Shown: positions 1 through 8,959, counted from the stretch's first letter. The stretch: DNA of 64,000 bases from GWB2-37-7 sp942492835 (GCA_942492835.1 OW818645.1:1612001-1676000), one strand, 5' to 3'. Made by a program: numbers and translations. The notes: generated by a model not told the origin, from the sequence alone.

Positions 1-679
1 CGCCCATTATCTCAGTAGGATCATTTGTCTTAAAAGCAGCAATTTTATAGCCTTCTGCTCTGATTATGTGTAAACAATCTGTAAGATAATATTCTTTTTG
101 AGCATTATCATTTGTTAGCTTTTTTAAGGCTTTCTTTAGCTCAGGTCCATCAAAGAAATACATACCTGAGTTTATTTCATTTATAGTCTTTACTTCTTGA
201 TTTGCATCTTTGTCTTCAACAATGGCTTCAATAAGGTCATCTCTGTTCCTTACTATTCTTCCATAGCCTGATGGATTGTCTAAATCAGCTGTGAGTACAG
301 TGACTCCATAACCACCTTGCTTATGAAACTGATACATTTCCTTTAGCTTTTCTGATGATACCAATGGAGTATCTCCATAAAGCACTAATATATCTCCATC
401 ATTTATATAATCATCTGCTTGCATAACCGCATGACCGGTTCCCTGCTGCACTTCCTGCATAACAAATTTTACATCTGAAATAGTCTGTTTTAACTTATCT
501 GCTCCATGTCCAATAACAACTATAGGTTCCTCACAGCCTATTTCCTTTGCACTATTTATAACATGCTCTACCATTGCAAGTCCACATAGCTTATGTAAAA
601 CCTTAGGTAGCTTTGAATACATTCTTTTTCCTTCACCAGCAGCTAATATAACTGCTGTTATATTGTATACATTATTCAA
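1..679 (-). CDS. glmU: GlmU, bifunctional UDP-GlcNAc pyrophosphorylase / GlcN-1-P acetyltransferase (N-terminal part)
   Basis: This is the N-terminal 226 codons of GlmU; the gene runs off the left edge. GlmU makes UDP-N-acetylglucosamine for peptidoglycan and wall polymers in the cytoplasm. The minus-strand translation opens with the nucleotidyltransferase motif LAAGEGKRM near residue 11, followed by KLPKVLHKL, then VLYGDTPL and the GYGRIVR stretch, all typical of the uridylyltransferase domain. The start is a TTG at 677-679, chosen because GAGGTG lies six bases upstream and the first in-frame ATG falls inside the conserved domain. The acetyltransferase half is outside the window. The neighbourhood with spoVG and purR is the usual one in Firmicutes. 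Confidence 0.93.
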   Translation of the reverse strand, partial: MNNVYNITAVILAAGEGKRMYSKLPKVLHKLCGLAMVEHVINSAKEIGCEEPIVVIGHGADKLKQTISDVKFVMQEVQQGTGHAVMQADDYINDGDILVLYGDTPLVSSEKLKEMYQFHKQGGYGVTVLTADLDNPSGYGRIVRNRDDLIEAIVEDKDANQEVKTINEINSGMYFFDGPELKKALKKLTNDNAQKEYYLTDCLHIIRAEGYKIAAFKTNDPTEIMG

Positions 680-800
680 TTTATCACCTCTATTATATAT
701 TTTTTTGATATATATGTATATATTCTAAGTAATTAATCTTTAAATCATTTATATTTTAATACATATGTCAGCTTAGGGCAAATTAAACTTTTTTCCTTTG

Positions 801-850
801 AATAAAAAAAGTTTAATAATAGACTATATTATATGTCTATTATTAAACTT
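801..850 (-). terminator. Rho-independent terminator of the nadABC operon
   Basis: A perfect 16-bp inverted repeat (809-824 with 835-850, 10-base loop) lies directly after the nadC stop. On the minus strand it is followed by a run of T (complement of 803-810). A-T-rich but long stem, so it should end nad transcription before glmU. Confidence 0.85.
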
Positions 851-852
851 AT

Positions 853-1695
853 CTATACAAATTTTAAGCTAATGTCCATTGCTATTACCGAATGAGTAAG
901 GGCTCCAACTGATATTATGTCCACTCCTGTTTGTGCTATAGCATTAACACTTCTTTCACCCTCAAGCTCCACATTGCCTGATGCTTCCAGTAAAGCTTTT
1001 CCTTTTGCTCGCTTTGTAGCTTCCCTCATCATATCTAAAGACATATTGTCCAACATTATAATATCAGCCTCTGCCTTTAGAGCTTCCTCAAGTTGTTCAA
1101 GGGATTCCACCTCTACCTCAATTTTAAGAGCATGTGAGAGTTTACTTTTTGCTGCTAGTACTGCCTGAGTAATCCCACCAGCAGCTTTTATATGGTTATC
1201 CTTTATCAATACTAAATCAGAAAGATTATATCTATGATTGTGACAGCCCCCCATAAATACAGAGTATTTATCCAGTATTCTTAGACCTGGCATTGTTTTC
1301 CTTGTATCTACAACCTTTGCTGAGGTACCCTTTACAGCTTCTGCATACTTGCTTGCAGCAGTAGCGATACCTGACATTCTCTGTAAAAGATTTAAGGATA
1401 CACGTTCTCCCTTAAGTATGTTGCTTGCAGATCCGCTGATATTGGCTATTATATCACCTTTTTTAACTCTGTTACCATCCTCAATCAATATTTCAAAATT
1501 AATAGAGTCGTCAAGAATTTGAAAAACCCTTTTACAAACCTCTATGCCACATACTAAACCTTGCTGTTTCGCAATAAACTTGCCAGCAATTTTAGTTGAT
1601 GAAGGTATGGTTGAATCTGTAGTAACATCTCCCCAGCCTAGATCCTCTTCTAAGGCATTTTTAATTATCTTGTCTACTGTAAACATTTCTAACAT
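853..1695 (-). CDS. nadC: NadC, nicotinate-nucleotide pyrophosphorylase (carboxylating)
   Basis: NadC converts quinolinate and PRPP to nicotinate mononucleotide, CO2 and pyrophosphate, the third step of de novo NAD synthesis. The 280-residue product has the family's usual length and shows the EEDLGWGDVTTD motif near the start, the VDTRKTMPGLR active-site segment, GGCHNHRYNLSD and IMLDNMS, which carry PRPP- and quinolinate-binding residues. I place the start at ATG 1695 because GGAGG (1706-1710) is ten bases upstream; the TTG at 1704 sits one base from the ribosome site. It follows nadB by 21 bases and ends the nadABC operon. Confidence 0.95.
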   Translation of the reverse strand: MLEMFTVDKIIKNALEEDLGWGDVTTDSTIPSSTKIAGKFIAKQQGLVCGIEVCKRVFQILDDSINFEILIEDGNRVKKGDIIANISGSASNILKGERVSLNLLQRMSGIATAASKYAEAVKGTSAKVVDTRKTMPGLRILDKYSVFMGGCHNHRYNLSDLVLIKDNHIKAAGGITQAVLAAKSKLSHALKIEVEVESLEQLEEALKAEADIIMLDNMSLDMMREATKRAKGKALLEASGNVELEGERSVNAIAQTGVDIISVGALTHSVIAMDISLKFV

Positions 1696-1716
1696 AGCAA
1701 TCAAGCCTCCAGTTCC

Positions 1717-3252
1717 TTAGTCAAGCCTATAATGACTTCCTACACTTACTTTTCTTCTTATAGCTCCCTTAAGTATCAAAGATGCGATATATGCAATATT
1801 TATAGTCTCCATATCATCATTGCTATCTAAGCTACTATTTTCCATCTGTGTAATATATTCATTCACTTTATTAAGAGCCATGTTCATATCTTTTTCATTT
1901 CTCTCTATTCCTGCATATTCATTCATTAAGCTTTTTATGCTAATTTTGATGTTTGAAGTATCTATCTCAACATTGGAATGACTATTACATTGCAGTATCG
2001 GCTGAATAATTTGAACATCTGCAATAGTTTCATTTATCTGCTCAGCACATCTTCGTCCAAATACCAGCCCTTCCAGCAAGGAGTTGCTTGCTAACCTGTT
2101 AGCTCCATGCACTCCGGTATTTGCTGCTTCACCGCAGGCATAAAAGCCTTTGATATTTGTATGTCCCCATAAGTCAGTCTTTATGCCTCCCATAAAGTAA
2201 TGTTGAACAGGACATACAGGTATGTAGTCCTTGGTTAGGTCAATTCCTTCTTCCATGCAGTGCTTATATATATTTGGGAATCTTCTTTTTAAAAACTCTG
2301 GATCCTTATGCGTTACATCTAGATATACAAAAGGACTACCAGTCTTTCTCATCTCTTTAAATATAGCACGTGCTACAATATCTCTTGGAGCTACCTCCGC
2401 CATTTCATGATACTGAGGCATAAATCTTTCTCCATTGATATTCCTTAATATGCCACCCTCTCCTCTTACAGCTTCAGAAATTAAGAATTTGTTTTCCTTA
2501 TCTACTGCATTGTACATGGCAGTTGGATGGAACTGCACAAATTCCATATTGTTCAGTTCTACTCCGGCTCTGTAAGCCATTGCTATGCCATCGCCTGTTA
2601 TTACTGTTGCATTTGTGGTATTTTTATAAACCTGTCCTATACCCCCACTTGCACAAATAACTGCTTTGCTGGCTATATACTTATACTCGCCCAACAATTT
2701 TATAATAAGACCTGCGTAACTTTGATTATCTGTAACAATATCTACTGCAAAGCAATTTTCTAAAATGGAAATATTACTTCGCTTTCTACATTCTCTGAGC
2801 AAGGAATCAAAAACTTCTCTGCCTGTAGCATCCCCAAGTGCATGTACAATACGAAATCTTCTATGTCCACCTTCTCTAGTGGTAGTCAAAGTACCATCAG
2901 GATTCCTGTCAAAGTTAGTTCCTATATCACAAAGGTGCTTTATGTCATTTGGAGCTTGCTGAACCAAAACTTTTACAGCTTCAATGTCGCATTCACCTGC
3001 TCCTGCTTTAATAGTATCTTCAAAGTGATAAAGCGGCAAATCACCTTCTGCGACGGCCGCTGCAATCCCACCCTGTGCAAGGTATGAGTTATTCTCAGCG
3101 ATCGCTTCCTTGCTAATTATACATATTTTTAAGTTCCTATCAAGATTAATAGCAGAGTATAAACCTGCTACTCCACTGCCTATTATAATTACATCACATG
3201 TTTCTTTATTAAGCTTTTTTAAATCAAAATCAATTAAATACCTATTAGGCAT
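1717..3252 (-). CDS. nadB: NadB, L-aspartate oxidase
   Basis: NadB is the FAD enzyme that oxidises L-aspartate to iminoaspartate, the substrate of NadA. The 511-residue protein has the dinucleotide-binding fingerprint GSGVAG in VIIIGSGVAGLYSA, the SYLAQGGIAAA segment, HALGDATGREV, FVQFHPTAMY, the EAVRGEGG active-site region and the C-terminal GANRLASNSLLEGLVFG flavin-binding motif. This last motif and the length separate it from fumarate reductase and succinate dehydrogenase flavoproteins. The start is ATG 3252 with GGGAGG seven bases upstream; the upstream TTG overlaps that site. It lies between nadA and nadC in the same orientation. Confidence 0.95.
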   Translation of the reverse strand: MPNRYLIDFDLKKLNKETCDVIIIGSGVAGLYSAINLDRNLKICIISKEAIAENNSYLAQGGIAAAVAEGDLPLYHFEDTIKAGAGECDIEAVKVLVQQAPNDIKHLCDIGTNFDRNPDGTLTTTREGGHRRFRIVHALGDATGREVFDSLLRECRKRSNISILENCFAVDIVTDNQSYAGLIIKLLGEYKYIASKAVICASGGIGQVYKNTTNATVITGDGIAMAYRAGVELNNMEFVQFHPTAMYNAVDKENKFLISEAVRGEGGILRNINGERFMPQYHEMAEVAPRDIVARAIFKEMRKTGSPFVYLDVTHKDPEFLKRRFPNIYKHCMEEGIDLTKDYIPVCPVQHYFMGGIKTDLWGHTNIKGFYACGEAANTGVHGANRLASNSLLEGLVFGRRCAEQINETIADVQIIQPILQCNSHSNVEIDTSNIKISIKSLMNEYAGIERNEKDMNMALNKVNEYITQMENSSLDSNDDMETINIAYIASLILKGAIRRKVSVGSHYRLD

Positions 3253-3299
3253 GTCTTTACCTCCCAAACTGCAACATTTGTAAAATTTAATAGTTAAAA

Positions 3300-4211
3300 T
3301 TAGCTTATTTTAAGCATCTCCTCTAAGGAGTTTAAAGCTTTAACTCTAATTTCCTCATCAATATTAATTTCATGTTGCATATAGAGAAGTGCATCATGTA
3401 CATCTTGTAGTCTTGTTTTCTTCATGTTTGCACAAACTAGCCCAGGAGATAATAGATAGAAATTCTTATCAGGGTTTTCTTTCTTCATGCTGTAAATAAC
3501 CCCTTCCTCTGTACCTATTATTATATCCTTCTCTGGTATTTCCTTTGCATATTTCATTATCTCAGAAGTACTACCTAAGAAATCAGCCAGATCTTGAACC
3601 TCGGGCTCGCATTCAGGATGCACCAACAATTTTGCATTTGGATATAGCTCCTTAATTTTCTTTACCTCATCAACTCTAACTCTTCTGTGGGTAATACAAA
3701 AACCCTTCCATAGTATCATTTCCTTTTCGGGTACCTGTTTTGCTATATAGCTTCCTAAATTTTTATCAGGAGCAAAAATTACTTGCTTATTTTTCAGACT
3801 TCTAACTACTTTTACAGCATTCGACGAAGTACAGCAAATATCCGCTTCCGCTTTAACCTCAGCAGATGTATTAACATAGCATACTACAGCAGCTTCCGGA
3901 TACTTTGACTTCATCTCTCTTAATCCCTCTGCTGTAACCATTTCCGCCATAGGACAGCCTGCATCCAAGGCTGGAAGCAATACAGTTTTTTGTGGGGACA
4001 ATATCTTTGCACTTTCGGCCATAAAATGTACTCCACAGAATACTATTACTTTATGCTGTGTGGTAGCAGCAAGCTTGCTAAGAGCGAATGAATCTCCTAC
4101 AATATCAGCTATCTCTTGTACCTCAGAAACTTGATAATTGTGAGCTAATATTATAGCATTTCTTTCTTTCTTTAATCTAATTATTTCATTTACTAAATTT
4201 TGTTGTTCCAT
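3300..4211 (-). CDS. nadA: NadA, quinolinate synthase
   Basis: NadA is a [4Fe-4S] enzyme that condenses iminoaspartate with dihydroxyacetone phosphate to give quinolinate. The 303-residue protein is the short form of the family. The three cluster-binding cysteines can be placed by their motifs as C86 (AGCPMA), C172 (GFCITH) and C260 (VCANMKK), together with AHNYQ near the N-terminus and VHPEC and GTEEG later. It is the first gene of the nad operon; nadB begins 47 bases after its stop. A GAGGT ribosome site precedes ATG 4211. Confidence 0.95.
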   Translation of the reverse strand: MEQQNLVNEIIRLKKERNAIILAHNYQVSEVQEIADIVGDSFALSKLAATTQHKVIVFCGVHFMAESAKILSPQKTVLLPALDAGCPMAEMVTAEGLREMKSKYPEAAVVCYVNTSAEVKAEADICCTSSNAVKVVRSLKNKQVIFAPDKNLGSYIAKQVPEKEMILWKGFCITHRRVRVDEVKKIKELYPNAKLLVHPECEPEVQDLADFLGSTSEIMKYAKEIPEKDIIIGTEEGVIYSMKKENPDKNFYLLSPGLVCANMKKTRLQDVHDALLYMQHEINIDEEIRVKALNSLEEMLKIS

Positions 4212-4284
4212 TTTAAATACCTCATAAACATTTTATTTATGTTAAATATAAAAATACCCTAAAAAACCAATGTATTCTTACTTG

Positions 4285-4313
4285 AATATATCACTTATTT
4301 CTTGCCTTTTCAA
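4285..4313 (-). promoter_or_regulatory. SigA-type promoter for nadABC
   Basis: On the minus strand TTGAAA (4308-4313) and TATATT (4285-4290) are separated by 17 bases, about 75 bases before nadA. The rest of 4314-4459 is AT-rich with no gene visible. I could not recognise an NAD-repressor operator with confidence. Confidence 0.5.
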
Positions 4314-4459
4314 CATTAACTAAAATTTAACAAAGTCTTGCAATTATAAGATTTGATGTGCATGTAATTATTAATATTACCTATTTTTCTAATATATATT
4401 AGCATTTTCGACAGTATTTAAATTCAAAAAACTAATGAAATATTTTATGAAATGCATTA

Positions 4460-4517
4460 TAAAAAAGCTTATGTAAAAATATTAATTACATAATAGCAAT
4501 TATATTTTTACATAAGC
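4460..4517 (-). terminator. Terminator of the Met-rich coat-like gene
   Basis: A 15-bp perfect inverted repeat (4467-4481 with 4503-4517) follows the stop of the 4532-4888 gene and on the minus strand runs into six T residues at 4461-4466. Confidence 0.75.
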
Positions 4518-4531
4518 CAAAATTATATTTT

Positions 4532-4888
4532 TTATTTGTAAAATGGGAAGAACATAGGTCCATAGAAAGGATATTTGTGCTTTTTATGCAGCTTCTTATA
4601 ATATTTTTCTGGAAATTCAAAATCATCAGAGTCAAAATCATCAGAATCAAAATCAAAGCTGCTATCTTCACTAAACTCATCCCACTCGTCAAACCAATCC
4701 TTTATTCTCATTCCTGCACTTGGCATATTTTGCATTGGCATCATTGGCATTTGCTGCATCATTTGTCTGCCAGCCATAGGACACTTACGCGACATAGGAC
4801 ATTGATACATCATAGGACACATTTGATGCATTTCTTCCATGTCATTGAACTTTTCCTTTTTATCACCATCGAATTTTTTATCTGGCAT
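4532..4888 (-). CDS. Met/Cys/Pro-rich low-complexity protein, possibly spore coat-associated
   Basis: The 118-residue product has no fold I recognise. Residues 20-60 are rich in methionine with CPM and MPM repeats; residues 66-95 are an Asp/Ser/Phe-rich acidic stretch (DSDDFDSDDF), and the C-terminus is Lys/Tyr/Phe-rich. This composition, and a paralogue of the same design at 33349-33849, resembles small spore coat or inner-coat proteins of clostridia, but the role is inferred from composition only. Met and Cys clusters could also bind metal. The ribosome site AGGAGGT before ATG 4888 is strong and a terminator follows, so the gene is probably real and transcribed alone. Confidence 0.7.
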   Translation of the reverse strand: MPDKKFDGDKKEKFNDMEEMHQMCPMMYQCPMSRKCPMAGRQMMQQMPMMPMQNMPSAGMRIKDWFDEWDEFSEDSSFDFDSDDFDSDDFEFPEKYYKKLHKKHKYPFYGPMFFPFYK

Positions 4889-5006
4889 AGCTTTACCTCC
4901 TAAAATAATACTTTTACATGCATTATAAAAATAGTGCTATATATTAAATATATAGGTAAAGTCTTGTACTTATTACTTATTACTTAGGGTTATAATTTTT
5001 TACATA

Positions 5007-5040
5007 ACAAAAAGGGAGTAGCTTATAACTTACTCCCTTG
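5007..5040 (-). terminator. Terminator of spoVG
   Basis: A 9-bp inverted repeat (5012-5020 with 5031-5039) with a 10-base loop and a T-run on the minus strand lies 29 bases after the spoVG stop. Confidence 0.85.
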
Positions 5041-5068
5041 ACTTGTTTACTTTGAAATTAGGCAAGTA

Positions 5069-5335
5069 TTATTCTTGCTCACTCTTTGCTTTTTCGTATC
5101 CTTCTAAAATAGCAGCTTGAAGTCTTTCTCTTGTAGCTGAGTTAATCGGATGTGCTATATCTTTAAACTCTCCATCCGGTGTTTTTCTGCTTGGCATTGC
5201 GATAAACAAGCCCTCTTGCCCTTCTATAACCTTAATATCGTGCACAACAAACTCGTTGTCAAAGGTTACAGAAACCACAGCCTTCATCTTACCTTCAGCA
5301 TTAACTCTTCTTACTCTTACGTCAGTTATTTCCAT
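5069..5335 (-). CDS. spoVG: SpoVG, RNA-binding regulator
   Basis: The 88-residue protein is SpoVG, a small nucleic-acid-binding regulator needed for normal sporulation septation and cortex formation in Bacillus and for post-transcriptional control in other Firmicutes. The N-terminal MEITDVRVRRV, the AMPSRKTPDGEFKDIAHPI core and the C-terminal amphipathic helix are diagnostic, and the length is usual. The ribosome site GGTGG/GGTGAG precedes ATG 5335. It is a single gene with its own SigH-like promoter and terminator, between purR and glmU as in other Firmicutes except for the inserted nad genes and a coat-like gene. Confidence 0.97.
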   Translation of the reverse strand: MEITDVRVRRVNAEGKMKAVVSVTFDNEFVVHDIKVIEGQEGLFIAMPSRKTPDGEFKDIAHPINSATRERLQAAILEGYEKAKSEQE

Positions 5336-5379
5336 TTTAGCTCACCACCTTCCGTCGATACACTTTGTCATTTGTATAA

Positions 5380-5406
5380 TTATTCTCTACTTAATAAGCT
5401 TTTCCT
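5380..5406 (-). promoter_or_regulatory. SigH-type promoter of spoVG
   Basis: On the minus strand AGGAAAA (5400-5406) and AGAGAATAA (5380-5388) are 11 bases apart. This fits the SigH consensus RnAGGAwWW-N11-12-RnnGAATWW, and spoVG is a classical SigH gene in Bacillus. Confidence 0.7.
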
Positions 5407-5445
5407 TCTTCTTTTGTAAATTTTCAGAAAATTACTTGAATCTGC

Positions 5446-5595
5446 TATATATATCGCACTAAAAAATTCTCATTTATAAAATAGTGTGGTATACCCTTAA
5501 CTGTTAAAAATATGCACATATTTCATTTGTATAAAATACATGGACATTCTCCATGTATTTTGTTGCTAATTAATTTGTGCGTTCTATATAGTTTA
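5446..5595 (+). repeat. Dispersed two-hairpin repeat, copy A
   Basis: The left part (5446-5494) is an imperfect palindrome with arms TATCGCACTA and TAGTGTGGTA. The right part holds a hairpin with arms ATACATGG/CCATGTAT and ends in TTTGTGCGTTCTATATA. The full 150 bases align with copy B at 55138-55285, and the left half also with copies C (54849-54922) and D (59369-59414). It lies in the purR-spoVG gap, upstream of the SigH promoter. Confidence 0.75.
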
Positions 5596-5643
5596 ATATC
5601 TCACATTTTACCAGTTTATATACAAAAAGTTTTAAACAAGTAA

Positions 5644-6453
5644 TTATTTTATATTAGGAACAATATCTATCTTTTTATTTATCTCATCAACATTCTTAAG
5701 CTTTAAAAGCGATACATAATTGTCAATAACCTTATGATCAGGCTCGGAGGTACTCATAATAACACCTATTCCTACTACCTGAGCCTTAAACTCAGACATT
5801 AGATCACTCAAGCCCTTTATTGTGCTTCCTGCCTTCATAAAATCATCGATTATTATTACACGTGAGCCTTCCTTAATAGAGCGTTTAGATATTGACATTG
5901 TCTGCATCCTTCTTGAGCCTGATACATAATTAACGCTTATTGTAGATCCTTCAGTCACATTATTATCATTTCTTGCTACTACCAAAGGAATATTTAAAGC
6001 TCTTGCTGTCATAATAGCTGGTGTTATACCCTTTGTCTCTATAGTCACAATATAATCTGCATGTTTATCCTTAAAGCAACTTGTAAATATCCTTCCTACT
6101 GTGGAAACTATTGAAGCATCGCCAAGTATATCTGACATATAAATAAAATTGCCTGGTATTATCCTGGTTGGATCCTTTAATCTTTCACAAAGCTTCGCAA
6201 GAAATGCAATGCTCTGCTCTTTTCTAAGTATCGGCTTGTATATTACCCCTCCCTGAGCTCCTGGAATTGTTTCAATTTCACCTAGTGATAAACATTCTAT
6301 TATTCTTTTTGCAGCGCTAATGTCTTCACTAATAGTCGATTTAGCAGCATTTAGCAATTCACTAAAGTGATTAAGAGTCAGTACTTCATTTGGATTATCA
6401 GTTAATATTTTAATCAGAGCTACAACTCTCTCGTTTTTTTTGAATTTTTCCAT
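5644..6453 (-). CDS. purR: PurR, purine operon repressor
   Basis: PurR of the Gram-positive type represses purine synthesis genes and is relieved by PRPP. The 269-residue protein has an N-terminal winged helix (about residues 1-75, with SELLNAAKSTISEDI) joined to a phosphoribosyltransferase-like domain carrying the PRPP-binding loop VIIIDDFMKAGSTIKG near residues 195-210. The length matches Bacillus PurR. The ATG at 6453 is preceded by a GGGGG ribosome site. A PurBox-like sequence just upstream suggests autoregulation. It is divergent from murC. Confidence 0.95.
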   Translation of the reverse strand: MEKFKKNERVVALIKILTDNPNEVLTLNHFSELLNAAKSTISEDISAAKRIIECLSLGEIETIPGAQGGVIYKPILRKEQSIAFLAKLCERLKDPTRIIPGNFIYMSDILGDASIVSTVGRIFTSCFKDKHADYIVTIETKGITPAIMTARALNIPLVVARNDNNVTEGSTISVNYVSGSRRMQTMSISKRSIKEGSRVIIIDDFMKAGSTIKGLSDLMSEFKAQVVGIGVIMSTSEPDHKVIDNYVSLLKLKNVDEINKKIDIVPNIK

Positions 6454-6468
6454 ATATGTTATCCCCCA

Positions 6469-6527
6469 AAATCCGAATAATTCTATAAAATTTAAGTTTA
6501 TTATTCATTCTATATAAAATGAATAAT
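6469..6527 (-). promoter_or_regulatory. Probable PurR operator and inverted repeat upstream of purR
   Basis: AAATCCGAATAAT at 6469-6481 matches the PurBox consensus AWWWCCGAACWWT except for one base. Further upstream, 6500-6509 and 6518-6527 form a perfect 10-bp inverted repeat (ATTATTCATT). The rest of the 514-base purR-murC gap is AT-rich, with the murC promoter near its right end and no gene. Confidence 0.45.
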
Positions 6528-6808
6528 TCCTTCTTATTGAATAAAATTCTATATTATTCAAAATTTTATTTAATAGTATAAATAGCCTATATGTTTAAAT
6601 CAATTATCTTGTATAATATAATAGTACAAAATAATTTTCTTATATTCATAATTTGTACAAATCACACGAATTATATAATATCTTGTTTTCATATAGTAAC
6701 CTTTTTATGGTTATAATAATATTATGTATAATATAGATTTTCTTGATTTGACGTGTATTATTCGATTAGAAATAATTCAGTCTTACGTATGATATTTAAT
6801 TATTTCCA

Positions 6809-6837
6809 TTGACAGTATTCCATTAAATCTGTAAAAT
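6809..6837 (+). promoter_or_regulatory. SigA-type promoter of murC
   Basis: TTGACA (6809-6814) and TAAAAT (6832-6837) are exactly 17 bases apart, about 130 bases upstream of murC. Confidence 0.65.
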
Positions 6838-6967
6838 GTAGAGTTGATAAAATGTGAATAATACTGAGTAATCACCATATTATAAAACTACGTTTTGAGT
6901 TGTTTATGGATGGTTATTTTATTGAATTTATAATCTTTTAAAATGAAGAATAAAGGAGTGTACCTGC

Positions 6968-8374
6968 ATGACGTCTCTGGATAATATCAAAGCCATTCAT
7001 TTCGTAGGTATCGGCGGCATAAGCATGAGCGGACTTGCTCAAATAATGTTAAATGCTGGCTATACAGTTACAGGTTCAGATTTAAATCATAGTAAAATAA
7101 TCGATAAACTTATAAAAAAGGGTGCAATTATAACAATTCCTCATGAGTCAAAAAATGTTGAAGGCAGTCAGCTTGTAGTTTATACAGCTGCCGTTAAACA
7201 AGATAACCCTGAGCTTATTAGAGCTAGAGAGCTTTTAATTCCAATAATAGATAGAGCAGAATTCCTTGGTATAATAATGAAAAGATACCAATATGGAATA
7301 GCTATATCAGGCACTCATGGAAAAACAACTACTACCTCAATGGTATCATTGATTTTTAAAGATGCATTGTTAGATCCCACTATACTTTTAGGCGGAGAGT
7401 TGGATTCTATAAAAGGCAATGTTTTAATAGGAAATAGTAAATATTTTATTACAGAAGCGTGTGAGTATGTAGAAAGCTTCCTCAAATTTTATCCCTATGT
7501 AGGAGCAATATTAAATATCGAAGAGGATCACTTGGATTATTACAAGGACTTAGAACATATAATGTCTGCTTTCTACAAGTTTGTAAAGCTTATACCCGAA
7601 GATGGAGCCTTGATTGCTTGCGCTGATAATGACAATACAATGAAGATTGCAGCTACAGCAAAATGCAACGTGATAACATATGGTCTACAAGCTTCGGCTG
7701 ATTTTACAGCCAATAATATAAGATACGATGCGCTTGGACACCCTAGCTTTGATGTATATTATAAAGGTAACAAGCTAGATGAGTTTTCATTGAATATACC
7801 TGGAAAGCATAATATACTTAATTCTTTGGCTGCTATTGCAATTGCAATAAATGCAGGTATAAGCTCAGAGATAATCAAGTCCAGTCTTCTAGGCTTTAGA
7901 GGAACTTACCGAAGATTTGATATAAAGGGTACACAAAACGATATAACAGTAATTGATGACTATGCTCATCATCCAACAGAAATAAAAGCAACCTTAGATG
8001 CAGCAAAGCAATATCCGCATAAAAAAGTTTGGTGTGTATTTCAGCCTCATACTTACAGTAGAACTAAAACCTTGTTTAAAGATTTTACACAGGCTTTTCA
8101 TGAAGCAGATAATGTTGTAATAACAGATATATATTCTGCTTCTCGAGAGAAAGACAATGGAGAAATACATATAATGGATTTGGTAAACGAAGTCAATAAG
8201 CAAAGTAATAATGCAATGTATATAAAGGACTTTGAAGAAATAGCAAACTTCATAGTTAGCAATGCGCAACCCGGTGATATAGTTTTCACAATGGGTGCTG
8301 GAGATGTCTCTAAATTAAGTCAAATAATTCTGGATAAATTAAAACAGGAAATTCTAACACCCTGTGCATGTTAA
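6968..8374 (+). CDS. murC: MurC, UDP-N-acetylmuramate--L-alanine ligase
   Basis: MurC adds the first amino acid, L-alanine, to UDP-MurNAc in peptidoglycan synthesis, using ATP in the cytoplasm. The 468-residue product shows the N-terminal GxGGxGMS-type motif (FVGIGGISMSGLA), the Mur ligase P-loop SGTHGKTTTTSM near residues 113-124, NIEEDHLDYY, the DYAHHPTE motif and the C-terminal GAGD. Length is usual. ATG 6968 follows AGGAG. It stands alone, divergent from purR, with its own promoter and terminator. Confidence 0.96.
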   Translation: MTSLDNIKAIHFVGIGGISMSGLAQIMLNAGYTVTGSDLNHSKIIDKLIKKGAIITIPHESKNVEGSQLVVYTAAVKQDNPELIRARELLIPIIDRAEFLGIIMKRYQYGIAISGTHGKTTTTSMVSLIFKDALLDPTILLGGELDSIKGNVLIGNSKYFITEACEYVESFLKFYPYVGAILNIEEDHLDYYKDLEHIMSAFYKFVKLIPEDGALIACADNDNTMKIAATAKCNVITYGLQASADFTANNIRYDALGHPSFDVYYKGNKLDEFSLNIPGKHNILNSLAAIAIAINAGISSEIIKSSLLGFRGTYRRFDIKGTQNDITVIDDYAHHPTEIKATLDAAKQYPHKKVWCVFQPHTYSRTKTLFKDFTQAFHEADNVVITDIYSASREKDNGEIHIMDLVNEVNKQSNNAMYIKDFEEIANFIVSNAQPGDIVFTMGAGDVSKLSQIILDKLKQEILTPCAC

Positions 8375-8376
8375 AC

Positions 8377-8406
8377 AAAAGCTCGGCTAAATGTCGAGCT
8401 TTTTAT
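8377..8406 (+). terminator. Terminator of murC
   Basis: AAAAGCTCG (8377-8385) pairs with CGAGCTTTT (8395-8403) and runs into T residues directly after the murC stop. Confidence 0.85.
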
Positions 8407-8500
8407 AATTAGTGAACTAACTAATGGAGTACGAACTATATGCTACCCAACGTCTAGACAATAATCAGGTTTCATTGTCACTTTTTGGTATTTGTGAAAT

Positions 8501-8530
8501 TTGAGTCACTAACTTCAATAGTGTTATAAT
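8501..8530 (+). promoter_or_regulatory. Promoter of the PII-like/antiporter operon
   Basis: TTGAGT (8501-8506) and TATAAT (8525-8530) are 18 bases apart. The spacer carries a short inverted repeat, CACTA(8507-8511)...TAGTG, which could be an operator. Confidence 0.5.
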
Positions 8531-8618
8531 TAACATATATTCATAGGACAAAATATATTAAGGTAACATGACTATCTGAGCTATTATTGTAAAATTTAGT
8601 TAATAGGAGAGATGATAT

Positions 8619-8957
8619 ATGCAGTTTTTATTAGTAGTACTTAATAAAGTTGAAAAACTCAATACTTTATTAGAAAAATTGATGGAACACAATATTTGTG
8701 GTGCAACAATTCTTGATAGTACTGGCATGGTCAAAGAGCTTATTAAAAACAATGAAGATTATCCGATTTTTGGTACACTTAGCCTTTTTATTGACACAGA
8801 CCGTCAAGAGAGTAAGACTATTTTTATGGTCCTTAAGGAAGAGCAGGTCGAGGAAGCGAAAAAGGTAATCCGACAGGTTGTCGGAGATATGTCAAAACCA
8901 GATACTGCTGTAATGTTTACTTTACCTGTACTATCTATGGAAGGAGTCATATTATAG
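8619..8957 (+). CDS. PII-like signalling protein linked to an antiporter
   Basis: The 112-residue protein has the size and predicted beta-alpha-beta-beta-alpha-beta layout of the PII/ferredoxin-like superfamily. It starts with a beta strand (FLLVVLN), a helix (KLNTLLEKLMEHN) and a GATILDSTGM segment that resembles the GATVLPTRGM region of PII proteins just before the T-loop. It lacks the GlnB uridylylation motif, so it is not a classical nitrogen PII. It ends two bases before the antiporter gene, so the two are surely co-expressed. By analogy with other PII-like/transporter pairs it probably senses a nucleotide or metabolite and gates the antiporter; the ligand is unknown. Confidence 0.7.
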   Translation: MQFLLVVLNKVEKLNTLLEKLMEHNICGATILDSTGMVKELIKNNEDYPIFGTLSLFIDTDRQESKTIFMVLKEEQVEEAKKVIRQVVGDMSKPDTAVMFTLPVLSMEGVIL

Positions 8958-8959
8958 AA

